From contig CAIQVJ010000108.1 in NCBI GenBank assembly GCA_903875225.1, forward strand, positions 186,001 to 250,000: 64,000 nt of DNA, in the 5' to 3' direction. This stretch comes from an uncultured Pseudomonadota bacterium (GTDB lineage: Bacteria; Myxococcota_A; UBA796; SXON01). Of the stretch, positions 24,616-33,830 are shown piece by piece. The notes under the pieces are model-generated. The model did not search any database and was not told where the DNA came from. It worked only from the letters and a program-made list of their open reading frames with translations. The stretch's first letter is position 1. Every line of letters begins with the position of its first letter. The position numbers were made by a program, and so were the translations under genes.

Positions 24616-27159
24616 TCACTCGGCTGTCTCCGATGTACGTAGGAACAAGCTTGTGAACTCGACGTCGTACGCCACCAGCACATTCCCAACCGGGCACACG
24701 GCCCAACCGGGGTCCCAGTCGGGTTCGGCGTCGGTCAGCGGAACCGCCCCCTCGCAGGCCTGCTGCCGCACGTCCGCCCCGTTCGCAGACCAGGAGTTGC
24801 CGTCCAACCCCGCTGATGAACCGTCGAGCAGGACAGCGATCCCGGTTGCCCCCGAGAACGCGTTGTCCGTCAGGCGCAGCCCGGTCGCACCGTTCCAGGC
24901 GACCACGCCGTTCTCGGCGAAGATGGCATTTCCATGCAGGGTCGCGCTCCCCTGCTCCAGACCTTCGCCGCCACTGAGGATGTTGCCCTCGATGTCATAG
25001 GCGCCGGGTCCGTCGAACCAGATCGCGGCATAGTCGTGGGGCCCGATCGTCGAGTCCTCGACGGAGAGATCAGAGCGTCCCCCTCTGTCGTGGACGTAGA
25101 CCCCGAACCCGCCGCCCCACTCGGCATCCGGCGAACTGTCGGAGATCGCGCAGGAGGCGAGCGCGGCCGCGCCGTCGGTCAACAGCACCCCTGCGAAGGC
25201 GTTCCCACCCAACTCCGTGTGATCGACCTCGGCCAACCCACCTCCAGCGACGTATACGCCGGGGCCCGAGGTATCGGAGACCACGGAATCACTGGCGTGG
25301 ATCCGGGCGCCCGTCTGAACCGCGATGCCCACGGCGAGCCCGGTGTTTCGCCCCTTCCGGGTGCCGATGACGCTCGAACCTGCAAGGTCGACCGTCGTGC
25401 CGTCGCCGGACGCATACACCCCGATCTCGGTGTTGCCCTGCACGGTGTCGTTCGTACTGGTCAGGGCTGCGCCCTCCTGGACCGCGATGCCGCGGCCGAA
25501 GTTGCCCTCTGGGTCGGAGCAGGTTTCGAGGACCTGCGTGTCGGTGAGGTCCACGGTGGTCCCCGGCCCGTCTGCGAGCACCCCATTCGAGGCGTTCGCC
25601 TGCAGCAGACAGCCCGTGGCGGTGACGGACGCGCCGCCCGTGGCCACGACCCCTGCGGCCCCAGCCGCGCCGTCGCGTCCGGGCAGGGTGTCCAGCACCT
25701 GCGTGTCGACGAGGTCCACGGTCGTACCCGCGTCCATCGCAACCACGCCCGCCGCGGTGTTCCCCTGCACAGTGCAGCCCGTCGCCGTGAGCGCCGCGCC
25801 GCCCTGCACATCGACACCCCACCCATCCTCCCGGTCGGCCCCAGGCGACCCGTCGAGCACCAGGGTGTCGACGAGGTCGACCCGCGTCCCAGCCCCCGCC
25901 GCGAGCACGCCAACCCCCGTGTTCCGCCGCACGGCGGAGCCGGCAGCCGACAGCACTGCACCGTCCTGGACACAGATGCCCCGACCACTCGCACCATCCG
26001 GGCCGGGCAGGTTGTCAACGACCTCGGTGTGCGTGAGCTCGACGGTCGTCCCGCCCCCCGCCGCGTACACGCCGGCCTCGATGTTCCCTTGAACCGTGCC
26101 GCCGGTTGCGATGAGGTGCCCACCATCCTGGACGGCGTACCCGCGACTGGCGTTTGGCCCGACCGTGCAGCCGGTGGTCGAGACCTCCGCACCGTCCTGG
26201 ACACCCACGCCGACAGACCCCGAGTCCAGCACCGCGGTAGCCTCCAGATCGACGTGGGTCCCCGCGTTCATGGCCTCGACGCCCGAGGTGGCGTTCCGCT
26301 GGAGCGTACTGTCCACCACGGTGACCGAGGCACCGTCCTGCGCCCAGACGCCCGCATCGAGCGAGTCCACGACCGCAGTCTGGTCGAGGGCGACCGTTGT
26401 GCCGTCCCCATCCACGAGTATGCCGGTCCCAGCGCTTCCTTGAATGACGGAGGCAACGACCATGAGCGTCGCGCCCGCCGCCGCCTCGATGCCGTCACCC
26501 GCCCGCCCGCGTGCGTCGGCTGCGGTCGCGTACACCCCCACGTCGTCGAGCAAAAGTGTGGCGTCCCCGGCGGCGACCCCCAGGAGGGTGTTTTCCCGGA
26601 CATCGCTCCGGCGAACCGAGACCGTCGCCTGTTCGACCCATAGGCCCGAGTAGGTCCCCCCGGTCACGGTCACCCCCTCGATCGCGATCTCGGGCGTCTT
26701 GCGCTCCCCGATGATCTGGATCGCCGGCGTGTCCGCTCCCTCGCTCCCATCCACCGTCACCAGCTCCCTGCACCTGCCGGCCAGGGTCACGGCATCGTGC
26801 CCACTCCCCATGGTGAGGTACTCGAGGTACGTCCCTGCGGCCACTGCGACGAGGCCGCCCTTGCGCTCCGCCGCGAGGTCCAGCCCGGCCTGGATCGTGG
26901 GAAACGGCGCAGCGGCCGATCCGTCGGCCGCACCGGTCGCGGTGACGTCGACATACACAGTGCCGCCGTCCACGGGCAGGTTGCCCCAGGTCCCCACGCC
27001 GCAGGCCTCAGGCATGCACCCCGCGGAGTCCAGGACCTCCCCTTCAGGGCAGGTCACGGCCGAGTCCCGGGGCGAGCTGTCGTGGGGCGCGTCGGTGCAC
27101 GCCGTCAGCAGGATCAGCAGCGGGAGATGGCGGCACAAACGAGCTTTCGGCGGGCGCAC
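24616..27159 (-). CDS. large right-handed beta-helix lipoprotein
   Basis: An 847-residue lipoprotein with GTG start, basic N-terminus and lipobox LLTAC. After an Asp/Ser-rich linker and a Cys-rich stretch (CPEGEVLDSAGC), a DUF1565-like entry (GSAAAPFPTIQAGLDLA) leads into a long parallel beta-helix of PbH1-type repeats. At least seven copies of the motif GT-x-V-(D/E/A)-L (for example GTTVDLVDTQVLD) recur, and coil motifs such as NTxxGVxAxDAGT alternate with them. The length suggests about 25-30 coils. This is a surface protein, possibly carbohydrate-binding; no catalytic residues were identified. Confidence 0.83.
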   Translation of the reverse strand: MRPPKARLCRHLPLLILLTACTDAPHDSSPRDSAVTCPEGEVLDSAGCMPEACGVGTWGNLPVDGGTVYVDVTATGAADGSAAAPFPTIQAGLDLAAERKGGLVAVAAGTYLEYLTMGSGHDAVTLAGRCRELVTVDGSEGADTPAIQIIGERKTPEIAIEGVTVTGGTYSGLWVEQATVSVRRSDVRENTLLGVAAGDATLLLDDVGVYATAADARGRAGDGIEAAAGATLMVVASVIQGSAGTGILVDGDGTTVALDQTAVVDSLDAGVWAQDGASVTVVDSTLQRNATSGVEAMNAGTHVDLEATAVLDSGSVGVGVQDGAEVSTTGCTVGPNASRGYAVQDGGHLIATGGTVQGNIEAGVYAAGGGTTVELTHTEVVDNLPGPDGASGRGICVQDGAVLSAAGSAVRRNTGVGVLAAGAGTRVDLVDTLVLDGSPGADREDGWGVDVQGGAALTATGCTVQGNTAAGVVAMDAGTTVDLVDTQVLDTLPGRDGAAGAAGVVATGGASVTATGCLLQANASNGVLADGPGTTVDLTDTQVLETCSDPEGNFGRGIAVQEGAALTSTNDTVQGNTEIGVYASGDGTTVDLAGSSVIGTRKGRNTGLAVGIAVQTGARIHASDSVVSDTSGPGVYVAGGGLAEVDHTELGGNAFAGVLLTDGAAALASCAISDSSPDAEWGGGFGVYVHDRGGRSDLSVEDSTIGPHDYAAIWFDGPGAYDIEGNILSGGEGLEQGSATLHGNAIFAENGVVAWNGATGLRLTDNAFSGATGIAVLLDGSSAGLDGNSWSANGADVRQQACEGAVPLTDAEPDWDPGWAVCPVGNVLVAYDVEFTSLFLRTSETAE

Positions 27160-27214
27160 GCCGGGATCCTACACCCTCGCGCGCCGGATGCAATGTCGCC
27201 GACCCCGGGACCGG

Positions 27215-27928
27215 CTACTCCGGCTCCCGCTTGAACCGGTAGCCGACCCCCCGCACGGTCTCGATGTGCGCGGAGGCGTCGAGCAACTTCTCTCGCAGGC
27301 GCTTCATGTGCGTGTCGACGGTGCGCGTGTTGAGGTCGGGGGGCATGTCCCACACCTCCTGGAGCAACTGGCCGCGCGTCTGGACGCGGTCGGCGCGCCG
27401 GGCGAGCGTGATCAACAGCTTGAACTCGGTGGCCGTGAGCGGGACCTCGTCGTCGTGCACATAGACATGGTGGCCGGGCTCGTCGATGCGGAGCACCGCC
27501 TTCGGCCCGGTGAAGCTGCGAATGCCGTCCGCCACCTCCTCGGGCGAGGGCGTGCGGCGCAGTACGGCACGAACGCGGAGCAGGAGCTCACGCGCCGAGA
27601 AGGGCTTGGTGACGTAGTCGTCTGCCCCCACCTCGAAGCCCACGACGCGGTCGATCTCCTCGCCGCGAGCGGAGAGCATGATGATCGGTACGTCGCGCGT
27701 GGCTGCTTCAGCGCGCAGGCGACGGCACACCTCGGTGCCGGCCAATCCGGGCAGCATGAGGTCGAGGATGACGAGGGACGGCGTCACGCGCTGCGCCATC
27801 TCGAGGGCGTCCGGACCGTTTGCGGCAGCGATCGTGGAGTACCCCTCCCGCTGCAGGTGCAGCACGAGCAGGTTGCGGATGTCGTCCTCATCGTCGACGA
27901 CGAGGATGGGACCGGGACGCTCGGCCAT
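27215..27928 (-). CDS. PhoB/OmpR-family response regulator (orphan)
   Basis: A 237-residue transcription regulator. The receiver domain (about 8-120) has the acidic pair DDED, the phospho-acceptor Asp in LVILDLMLPG, the conserved Ser in IIMLSAR and the Lys in DYVTKPF. A winged-helix DNA-binding domain (about 140-235) shows LTATEFKLL, NTRTVDTHMKRLREKL and VRGVGYRF. The ATG at 27928 has a strong ribosome site (GGAGGTG, 8-base spacing); an upstream ATG at 27988 adds 20 residues without one. No sensor kinase is adjacent, so the partner lies elsewhere. Confidence 0.9.
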   Translation of the reverse strand: MAERPGPILVVDDEDDIRNLLVLHLQREGYSTIAAANGPDALEMAQRVTPSLVILDLMLPGLAGTEVCRRLRAEAATRDVPIIMLSARGEEIDRVVGFEVGADDYVTKPFSARELLLRVRAVLRRTPSPEEVADGIRSFTGPKAVLRIDEPGHHVYVHDDEVPLTATEFKLLITLARRADRVQTRGQLLQEVWDMPPDLNTRTVDTHMKRLREKLLDASAHIETVRGVGYRFKREPE

Positions 27929-28259
27929 CGGGTACACCTCCAGCCGACCCTCGTATCCCCGAACGGCGTGCTGCTCGGTCACGGACATGTCGGTCGAGTG
28001 AACCTGCGGTCACGATCCGGCAACGAGCGCGCGGCGCACCGCCGCATCCTATCACTCTCCGCGAGCTGGGCGGCGAGGAACCCGTTGCCGTGCCGCGACA
28101 CCACCTCCTCCACGCGCAGGATCGCGGCGATGCGCAGGTACATGTGTCACAAGGGAAACGGGAGGGCACACGGCGCGACAGTCCGGGCGCCCCGCCGGCA
28201 GCCAGAAACGCGCCCGGGGAACACCCGGTGACTACACTGGCGGCCTGCCCCGGGTTTGC
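27929..28259. other. 331-base divergent intergenic region
   Basis: This separates the response regulator (minus) from the MopE-like beta-helix lipoprotein (plus). A TACACT element at 28233-28238 could be the -10 of the plus-strand gene. On the minus strand, GATAGGAT lies near 28045. No further gene, RNA or repeat was seen. Confidence 0.4.
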
Positions 28260-30365
28260 ATGCTCCTGCTCCTCCTCTCCCTCCTCGCTTGCGCTCCCCC
28301 GGACACCGGCGGGGACGACTCCACGCCGACCGGCGACTCCGGGGGCGACGACTGTACGTTCTTCACGGACGCGGACGGCGACGGGCACGGAGCGCCGGAC
28401 ACCGCGGCCGTGTCACCGTGCGACGCCCAGCCCGTCGGTACCGCGGAGACCGACGACGACTGCGACGACCGCAACGACGCGGTCTTTCCCGGCGCCGACG
28501 AGGTGTGCAACGGGGCAGACGACGACTGCGATGGCACGACCGACGAGGACGCCGTGGATGGCGTCCTCTCCTGGCCCGACGCGGACCTGGACGGCTGGGG
28601 CGGCGGGGACGGCGCCGTCGCCTGCGAGGTGCCCGCGGGGAACGTGACGCGCGGCGGCGACTGCGACGAAGGAGACGCCGCCGTGAACCCCGACGCGGTC
28701 GACGAGGGCTGCGACGGGATCGACAACGACTGCGACGGGCAGGCCGACGGCGGGTGGCGCGTGCCCGAGGACCAGCCCAACCTGCAGGTGGCCGTGAGCT
28801 CGGCGCCCGAGGGGGGGACCGTCTGCGTGGCGCCCGGCACCTACGACGGCCCGCTGGACACCCGCGGCAAGGCCATCACCGTGCGCGGCTACGGGGGCGC
28901 GGACGTGACCACCGTCCGGGGCGTGGGCCGCACTCGGGTCGTGTCCATCACCGGCGGCGAGGGCCCCGACACCGTGCTGCAGGGCCTGACGATCTCCGGG
29001 GGGATCGCCGACGACGGCGCCGGCGTGTACATCGTCGACAGCTCGCCTACGCTGGTGGACGTGGTGATCGCCGACAACTCCTGCGTGGTGACCGGGACGA
29101 CCGGCCGCTGCAACGGCACGGGTCTTTACAGCGAGGGCGGCACGCCCACGCTGAGGCGCGTGACCCTGCGCGGCAACACGCAGGAGGCGGCGGGGAGCTT
29201 CGGTGCGGGGCTCTACGTCCTGGGCGGCGGCATGGTGCTCGACGACGTGCTGATCGAGGAGAACAGCCAGGTCGACGGCGCGGACCGGAGCTTCCTGACC
29301 GGCGCCGGCGTGTACGCGAACCTGGCGACGCTGGACCTTCAGGACGTGGAGATCCGTTCCAACACCCAGGTCTACGACATCGAGACGGCGTCGGAGAGCG
29401 GCGCGCTCTCGGGCGCGGGCCTGCACTCGGAGAGCGCGGACATCACGGGGGTCGGGGTGTCGATCACCGACAACCAGCAGTCGTGCCCCGCTGGCCACGC
29501 CTGCAACATGTTCGGGGCGGGGCTCTACGCATCCGGGGTGTCCGGGGGCGCCGTCTCCCTGTCGGACACCACGATCCGGGGCAACTCGATCTCGGCGACG
29601 ACCGAGGCCTCCGCGGGCGGCTACGGCGCCGGGGCCTGCGTCGTGTATGCCTCGTTCACGCTCACGGACTCCGTCGTCGAGGACAACCACCTCGACGTCG
29701 TCGCCACCAGCCCGCAGGCGTACGGCGGCGGGCTGGTGCTCCAGCACCAGGACACCGTGATGGACCGGGTGAGCATCGCGGGGAACAGCATCTCGTCGGG
29801 CGACCTGGCGTACGGCGGCGGGCTGGAGATGGAGAGCGCCACCCTCACCGGCACCAACGTCGTCATCGCGGGCAACGAGGGCGCGAGCGTGCGCGGGACG
29901 ATCTCCGGCGGTGGGCTCTTCGCGCGCGAGACCACGCTGGACCTGACCAACGCCGACGTGGTCGGAAACAACTGCACGGGCGGCACGTGCAACGGGGCCG
30001 CGTTCAACTTCTACACCACAGTGGACCTCGTCCTGCGCAGCACGACGATGACCGACAACGGCGCGTCGGGCGCGCGCGGCGGCGCCGTGTACTCGAACTT
30101 CGGCAACGTCACGATCGACGCCGCGTGGTCGAATTTCTACGGCAACGGCAGCTCACCGTTCTACGGCGCGACCACACCGTCCGCCGTGGACGGGAACCTG
30201 TTCGTGGACCCGCTGTACACCGACACCTCCGCTGCGGATGCCTGGGACTGGGACCTGACGCTCGCGCCCGGCAGTCCGGTGATCGACGCCGGGGACCCGA
30301 GCGTCACCGACGTGGACGGCACCCGCGCGGACATCGGCAGCGAGGGCGGGCCGGGCGGCTCCTGA
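28260..30365 (+). CDS. lipoprotein with MopE-like Asp/Cys motifs and a right-handed beta-helix
   Basis: A 701-residue protein with an unusually short lipoprotein signal (MLLLLLSLLAC). Residues about 30-165 contain two copies of the Asp/Cys motif D-x-D-G-D-G ... DDCDD ... PGADEVCNGADDDCDG, as in MopE-type metal-binding surface proteins. The rest (about 170-700) is a parallel beta-helix of PbH1-type repeats (for example GVYIVDSSPTLVDVVIADN, GAGLYASGVSG) with a typical C-terminal segment (GSPVIDAGDPSVTDVDGTRADIG). Probably calcium- or copper-binding on the cell surface. A TACACT element 22 bases upstream may be its promoter. Confidence 0.84.
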   Translation: MLLLLLSLLACAPPDTGGDDSTPTGDSGGDDCTFFTDADGDGHGAPDTAAVSPCDAQPVGTAETDDDCDDRNDAVFPGADEVCNGADDDCDGTTDEDAVDGVLSWPDADLDGWGGGDGAVACEVPAGNVTRGGDCDEGDAAVNPDAVDEGCDGIDNDCDGQADGGWRVPEDQPNLQVAVSSAPEGGTVCVAPGTYDGPLDTRGKAITVRGYGGADVTTVRGVGRTRVVSITGGEGPDTVLQGLTISGGIADDGAGVYIVDSSPTLVDVVIADNSCVVTGTTGRCNGTGLYSEGGTPTLRRVTLRGNTQEAAGSFGAGLYVLGGGMVLDDVLIEENSQVDGADRSFLTGAGVYANLATLDLQDVEIRSNTQVYDIETASESGALSGAGLHSESADITGVGVSITDNQQSCPAGHACNMFGAGLYASGVSGGAVSLSDTTIRGNSISATTEASAGGYGAGACVVYASFTLTDSVVEDNHLDVVATSPQAYGGGLVLQHQDTVMDRVSIAGNSISSGDLAYGGGLEMESATLTGTNVVIAGNEGASVRGTISGGGLFARETTLDLTNADVVGNNCTGGTCNGAAFNFYTTVDLVLRSTTMTDNGASGARGGAVYSNFGNVTIDAAWSNFYGNGSSPFYGATTPSAVDGNLFVDPLYTDTSAADAWDWDLTLAPGSPVIDAGDPSVTDVDGTRADIGSEGGPGGS

Positions 30366-30381
30366 TACCGCTCGTTCCTCC

Positions 30382-30406
30382 CGGCCCTCTGCGCGGAGGT
30401 GCCGGC
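30382..30406. terminator. hairpin between convergent genes
   Basis: CCGGC-CCTC / GAGG-T-GCCGG can pair as a nine-base-pair stem with one bulged T and a six-base loop. It lies 17 bases after the MopE-like gene and before the end of the flippase-like gene. No T run follows, so it could be a weak bidirectional terminator. Confidence 0.35.
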
Positions 30407-30462
30407 CGTTCAGAGCCCCGCGTCACGCCGAACCGGACCGCCGCGCCGAAGCCCAGCACGAG

Positions 30463-31428
30463 TCAGCGGAGGAGGCCCCCCGGGTCGCGCCGGACCCCCC
30501 ACCACACCCCGCCCAGCGCAGCCCGTGAGAGGTCCCCCGACCAGCGCAGCCAGGAGACCGAGAGCGCGATCTCCGCGGACACTCCCCAGGGCGCGAGCGC
30601 ATGACAGAACATCGTCTCCCGCACCCCGGCCCCGCCGATGGTGATCGGGAGCGAGATCACCACGTCCATCGCGGGGATCAGCCCAAGGACGTCCGCGTAG
30701 CCGAGCGGGGTGTGGGAAGCGACCAGCAGCGCCCACACCACCGCACAATTCAACGCTGCAAAGGGGATTGCCCCGAGCCCGCAGGCCACGACGTCCAGCA
30801 GTCGCGGGCGGAAGGCGAGACACCGCTCGAGCAGCGGGCGAACCGAGGGCGGCAGGGGCAGGGCGAGCAGCAGACGCGCATAGCGATGGGCGAACACGGC
30901 GATCAGGAACACACCCCAGAAGATGGCGCCCACCGCCCATGCGACCGGCACCCAGCTGTCCAGCCGGCCGGGAAGGACCTTCGCGGCCGCCCAGAACAGG
31001 AGGGCGCCCCAGGGGGGCAGCTCCAGCATCCGGGAGGTGAGCAACGCCATCACGGCCTGCTCAGGCTGCCCGGACAGCCGAGCCAGCGCGATCGCCTTGG
31101 CGGCCTCCCCGCCCCCGGTGGGCAACGCGATACCGAAGAAGTTGCCGAGCAGCACGCAGCGCAGCACCTCGGAGACCGGCGGACGAGGCGCGGGCAGCAC
31201 CGCGCGGATCCGAAGCGCGTGAACGCCGGCGTTCAGGGTGAGCGCGACCGTGGGCACGCACCAGGCCCACCAGGGAGTGGCCACCATCGCCGCGAACACC
31301 GCGGCGCGGTCCACCCGGCCCAGCACGAAGGTGAGGAGCGCAGCGGCGACCAGGAGCCGGCCGGCGACCCGCAGCGCGGGAAACGCAGAAGCTGCGGGGA
31401 TCGTGGGGGAGGCCTGTGGCTGCGCCAT
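30463..31428 (-). CDS. flippase-like membrane protein, LPG-synthase TM/YbhN (UPF0104) family
   Basis: A 321-residue polytopic membrane protein with seven to eight hydrophobic helices. It has the family features LGNFFGIALPTGGGEAAKAIALARLSG and ITIGGAGVRETMF, the conserved Gly-rich motifs of lysylphosphatidylglycerol-synthase TM-region (YbhN/AglD-like) proteins. Relatives move or handle lipid-linked sugars or phospholipids. No synthase domain is fused. The ATG is 55 bases from the divergent kinase gene at 31483. Confidence 0.8.
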   Translation of the reverse strand: MAQPQASPTIPAASAFPALRVAGRLLVAAALLTFVLGRVDRAAVFAAMVATPWWAWCVPTVALTLNAGVHALRIRAVLPAPRPPVSEVLRCVLLGNFFGIALPTGGGEAAKAIALARLSGQPEQAVMALLTSRMLELPPWGALLFWAAAKVLPGRLDSWVPVAWAVGAIFWGVFLIAVFAHRYARLLLALPLPPSVRPLLERCLAFRPRLLDVVACGLGAIPFAALNCAVVWALLVASHTPLGYADVLGLIPAMDVVISLPITIGGAGVRETMFCHALAPWGVSAEIALSVSWLRWSGDLSRAALGGVWWGVRRDPGGLLR

Positions 31429-31463
31429 CCCGGCCGGCTAATTCGCAAGCACCGCCGCACGGG

Positions 31464-31471
31464 TATACAAT
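31464..31471 (+). promoter_or_regulatory. possible -10 element (TATACAAT) for the kinase operon
   Basis: TATACAAT lies 11 bases before the ATG at 31483 in an otherwise GC-rich divergent region. A start of transcription near 31478 would leave only about five bases of leader. No clear -35 was found; the best is TTCGCA 18 bases upstream. Confidence 0.35.
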
Positions 31472-31482
31472 CGGTGGGAACC

Positions 31483-33063
31483 ATGCCCCGAGAGCCTGAA
31501 TCGCCGCCGCAGACCAAAGGTGTCGTGCCTGCAAGCCCGACCGACCGGTATGCAGGGGCCACCACGGCGACGGCGAACACCGCGCCGATGCCCCGCGTGG
31601 ACACGCTGATCGGCAAGGTGCTCAACGGCCGCTACCGGGTGACCGAGCTGGTCGCGAAGGGTGGCATGGGCCGCGTGTACAAGGCCGAGCAGTCGCCGCT
31701 GAACCGGGTGGTGGCGCTCAAGGTGCTCGACGGTGCAGACGACGCTGGTCAGGACACCGAATTCCGGGGGCGCTTCATCCTCGAAGCGGCGGCCACCGCC
31801 AAGCTCACGCACCCGAACACGATCCGGATCTTCGACTATGGGCAGACGACGGACGACATCTGCTACATCGCGATGGAGTACCTGGACGGCCGCACGCTTC
31901 ATCAGGCGCTGAAGGAAGACGGCCCCCTGGCTCCAGAAAGGGTCGTGAACATCATCCGACAGGTGTGTTCGAGCCTTCGGGAGGCCCACGGGCTCGGCCT
32001 GATCCACAGGGATCTGAAGCCCAGCAACGTGATGCTGTTGAGGACGGGGGAGGAGGGCGAGTTCGCCAAGGTGCTGGACTTCGGATTGGTGAAGGAGCTG
32101 AGCGGCACCGGTGAGCTCACCCGTCTGGACGCAGTCGTCGGGTCCCCCTCGTACATGTCGCCCGAGCAGATCCGCTCGACCAACGTGGATTGCCGCTCGG
32201 ACATCTACTCCCTCGGCGTGCTGATGTACACGTGCCTGGCGGGAAAGCCACCGTTCACCGGGGCCAGCTCGGTGAACGTACTGATGGCCCATCTCCACAA
32301 CTCCGTCCCGCCGATCGGCGAGCGCGCTCCGCTGCAGCGCTCGCCCACGCTCGAGTGGGCCGTGATGACATGCCTCGAAAAGGAGCCTGGAAACCGATTT
32401 TCCAGCGTGGATGAGCTGTCTCGGGCACTGCGCACCGCGGCTGCCGAGCTGCGGGGTGAAAAGCCGGTGCGACCCACGTTGGTGAACGGCCGGGTGATCC
32501 TCCCCGACGAGCCCACCCCCAGCTCGTCGATGCGCCTCGTCCAGCCCTCGGGCGTGCGCACGGCGAACTCCCTCGCGGGCGAGAGACGAAGCGGGTCCGG
32601 GCGCCCCCAGGAACCCAGCAGCAGTCGGTCAGGCAACCGTCCACAGGCCCGGCGCACCTTCCCGATCTGGGCGGCGATCGCCTTCGGCGCAGCCGGGTTG
32701 GCCCTGGTCGCCTTCTTCGTGCTCGCGGCAGGCGGTGTGTACCTCGGCGGGCACGCGGCGACAGCCCCGATCGCCGAAGGGCCTCCAGCAGGCCCCGCGC
32801 CGGTGCGCACCACGGCCCTGCCCGGGGCACAACCCGCCATCCAACCTGCACTCCCGCCTGCAGACGCCGCGAGGGCACACACCGCGCCGAAGCCTTCGCC
32901 GGCCAGACCTGCACCGGCGAGCGCCGGCCCGCCCGCAACCCAGCCCCCGGCGTCGGCGACCCCGGCGGCGGCCACCCCCGCGGCGACGACCCCGGCGGCG
33001 ACGACCCCGGCGGCGACAACCCCGGCGGACCAGCACACCGACCTCAAGAACCCCTGGAATTGA
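31483..33063 (+). CDS. transmembrane Ser/Thr protein kinase with Ala/Pro/Thr-rich C-terminal tail
   Basis: A 526-residue Hanks-type kinase. The domain (about 50-320) is fully canonical: VAKGGMGRVYKAEQ glycine loop, VALKVL lysine, LIHRDLKPSN catalytic loop, DFG, and SYMSPEQ. A Ser/Arg-rich juxtamembrane region precedes one membrane helix (about 393-420). The remaining outside segment is low-complexity Pro/Ala/Thr with tandem PAATT units (about 480-515). The gene starts an operon with a TPR protein, a solute-binding-protein-like lipoprotein and two more exported proteins, which could be its input or its targets. The ATG at 31483 is favoured over further upstream in-frame codons that lie in the divergent gene. 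Confidence 0.92.
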   Translation: MPREPESPPQTKGVVPASPTDRYAGATTATANTAPMPRVDTLIGKVLNGRYRVTELVAKGGMGRVYKAEQSPLNRVVALKVLDGADDAGQDTEFRGRFILEAAATAKLTHPNTIRIFDYGQTTDDICYIAMEYLDGRTLHQALKEDGPLAPERVVNIIRQVCSSLREAHGLGLIHRDLKPSNVMLLRTGEEGEFAKVLDFGLVKELSGTGELTRLDAVVGSPSYMSPEQIRSTNVDCRSDIYSLGVLMYTCLAGKPPFTGASSVNVLMAHLHNSVPPIGERAPLQRSPTLEWAVMTCLEKEPGNRFSSVDELSRALRTAAAELRGEKPVRPTLVNGRVILPDEPTPSSSMRLVQPSGVRTANSLAGERRSGSGRPQEPSSSRSGNRPQARRTFPIWAAIAFGAAGLALVAFFVLAAGGVYLGGHAATAPIAEGPPAGPAPVRTTALPGAQPAIQPALPPADAARAHTAPKPSPARPAPASAGPPATQPPASATPAAATPAATTPAATTPAATTPADQHTDLKNPWN

Positions 33064-33065
33064 AC

Positions 33066-33830
33066 ATGCTCGCGATGGTGCTCTGTCTGCTCCTGGGGAG
33101 CCCCGTCCGGGCCGAGGACACGACCGATGCCCGGGCCAGGGAGCTGTACGAGAACGGCGTCGATCTCTACGACGAAGGGCGCTACGACGATGCTGTAGCC
33201 GCCTGGGAGGAGTCGTACCGCCTCTCCAACAAGGCGCTCCTGCTGTACAACATCGCGAACGCGGAGGAGCGGGCCGGTCGGTACGCCGACGCGATGGACC
33301 ACCTGAACCGGTACCGCGCCTTCGCCACCGCCGACGAGCGCGAGATCCTGGACCGCCGGATCACGAACCTCGAGCGCCGCATCGCCGAGACCGGAGGCGG
33401 GCCCACGACACCGGTCACCGCCACGGTGGCCCCGACGCCCACCGCGCCCCCGTCGACAAGCCCGGCGGCGAGCACCACCACGACCCGAGCGCCGAAGCCC
33501 GATCGGGCCGGTCCGCCGCTCGCCACCTGGGTGCTCGGGGGGGTGGGCATCGGCGGGCTCGCGGTCGGCACGGTGTTCGGGCTGGAGGCCGTCGGCGCGA
33601 GGAGCGAGGCCGAAGGGCTCTGCCTCTCGCAGGGGGAGGAAACCCTCTGTCCCGACGGCGCGTCCACAGCGATCCGGAAGGACAGGACGGACTCCCTGGT
33701 GGCGGACATCTCCTTCGGCGTGGGGGCCGCGAGCGCAGTCAGCGCCGTGGTGTTCGCCCTGCTCGACGCCCCGATCGGCTTCGCTCCCCTCCCCGGCGGC
33801 GCCATGATGACGCTGGGCGGGCGCTTCTGA
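33066..33830 (+). CDS. exported TPR protein
   Basis: A 254-residue protein starting 2 bases after the kinase stop. It has a signal peptide (MNMLAMVLCLLLGSPVRAED), two TPR-like repeats (YENGVDLYDEGRYDDAVAAWEESY and LLYNIANAEERAGRYADAMDHL), a Pro/Thr-rich linker and two C-terminal hydrophobic stretches (about 155-175 and 220-240). This resembles the myxobacterial TPR-plus-TM proteins found next to kinases. It may be a periplasmic or membrane scaffold for the operon. An in-frame TTG at 33060 is an alternative start. Confidence 0.75.
   Translation: MLAMVLCLLLGSPVRAEDTTDARARELYENGVDLYDEGRYDDAVAAWEESYRLSNKALLLYNIANAEERAGRYADAMDHLNRYRAFATADEREILDRRITNLERRIAETGGGPTTPVTATVAPTPTAPPSTSPAASTTTTRAPKPDRAGPPLATWVLGGVGIGGLAVGTVFGLEAVGARSEAEGLCLSQGEETLCPDGASTAIRKDRTDSLVADISFGVGAASAVSAVVFALLDAPIGFAPLPGGAMMTLGGRF

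Noticed and set aside
32940..33030. Tandem DNA repeat as a mobile or regulatory element
   Set aside because: The repeats encode the Pro/Ala/Thr-rich PAATT tail of the kinase and are explained as coding low complexity.
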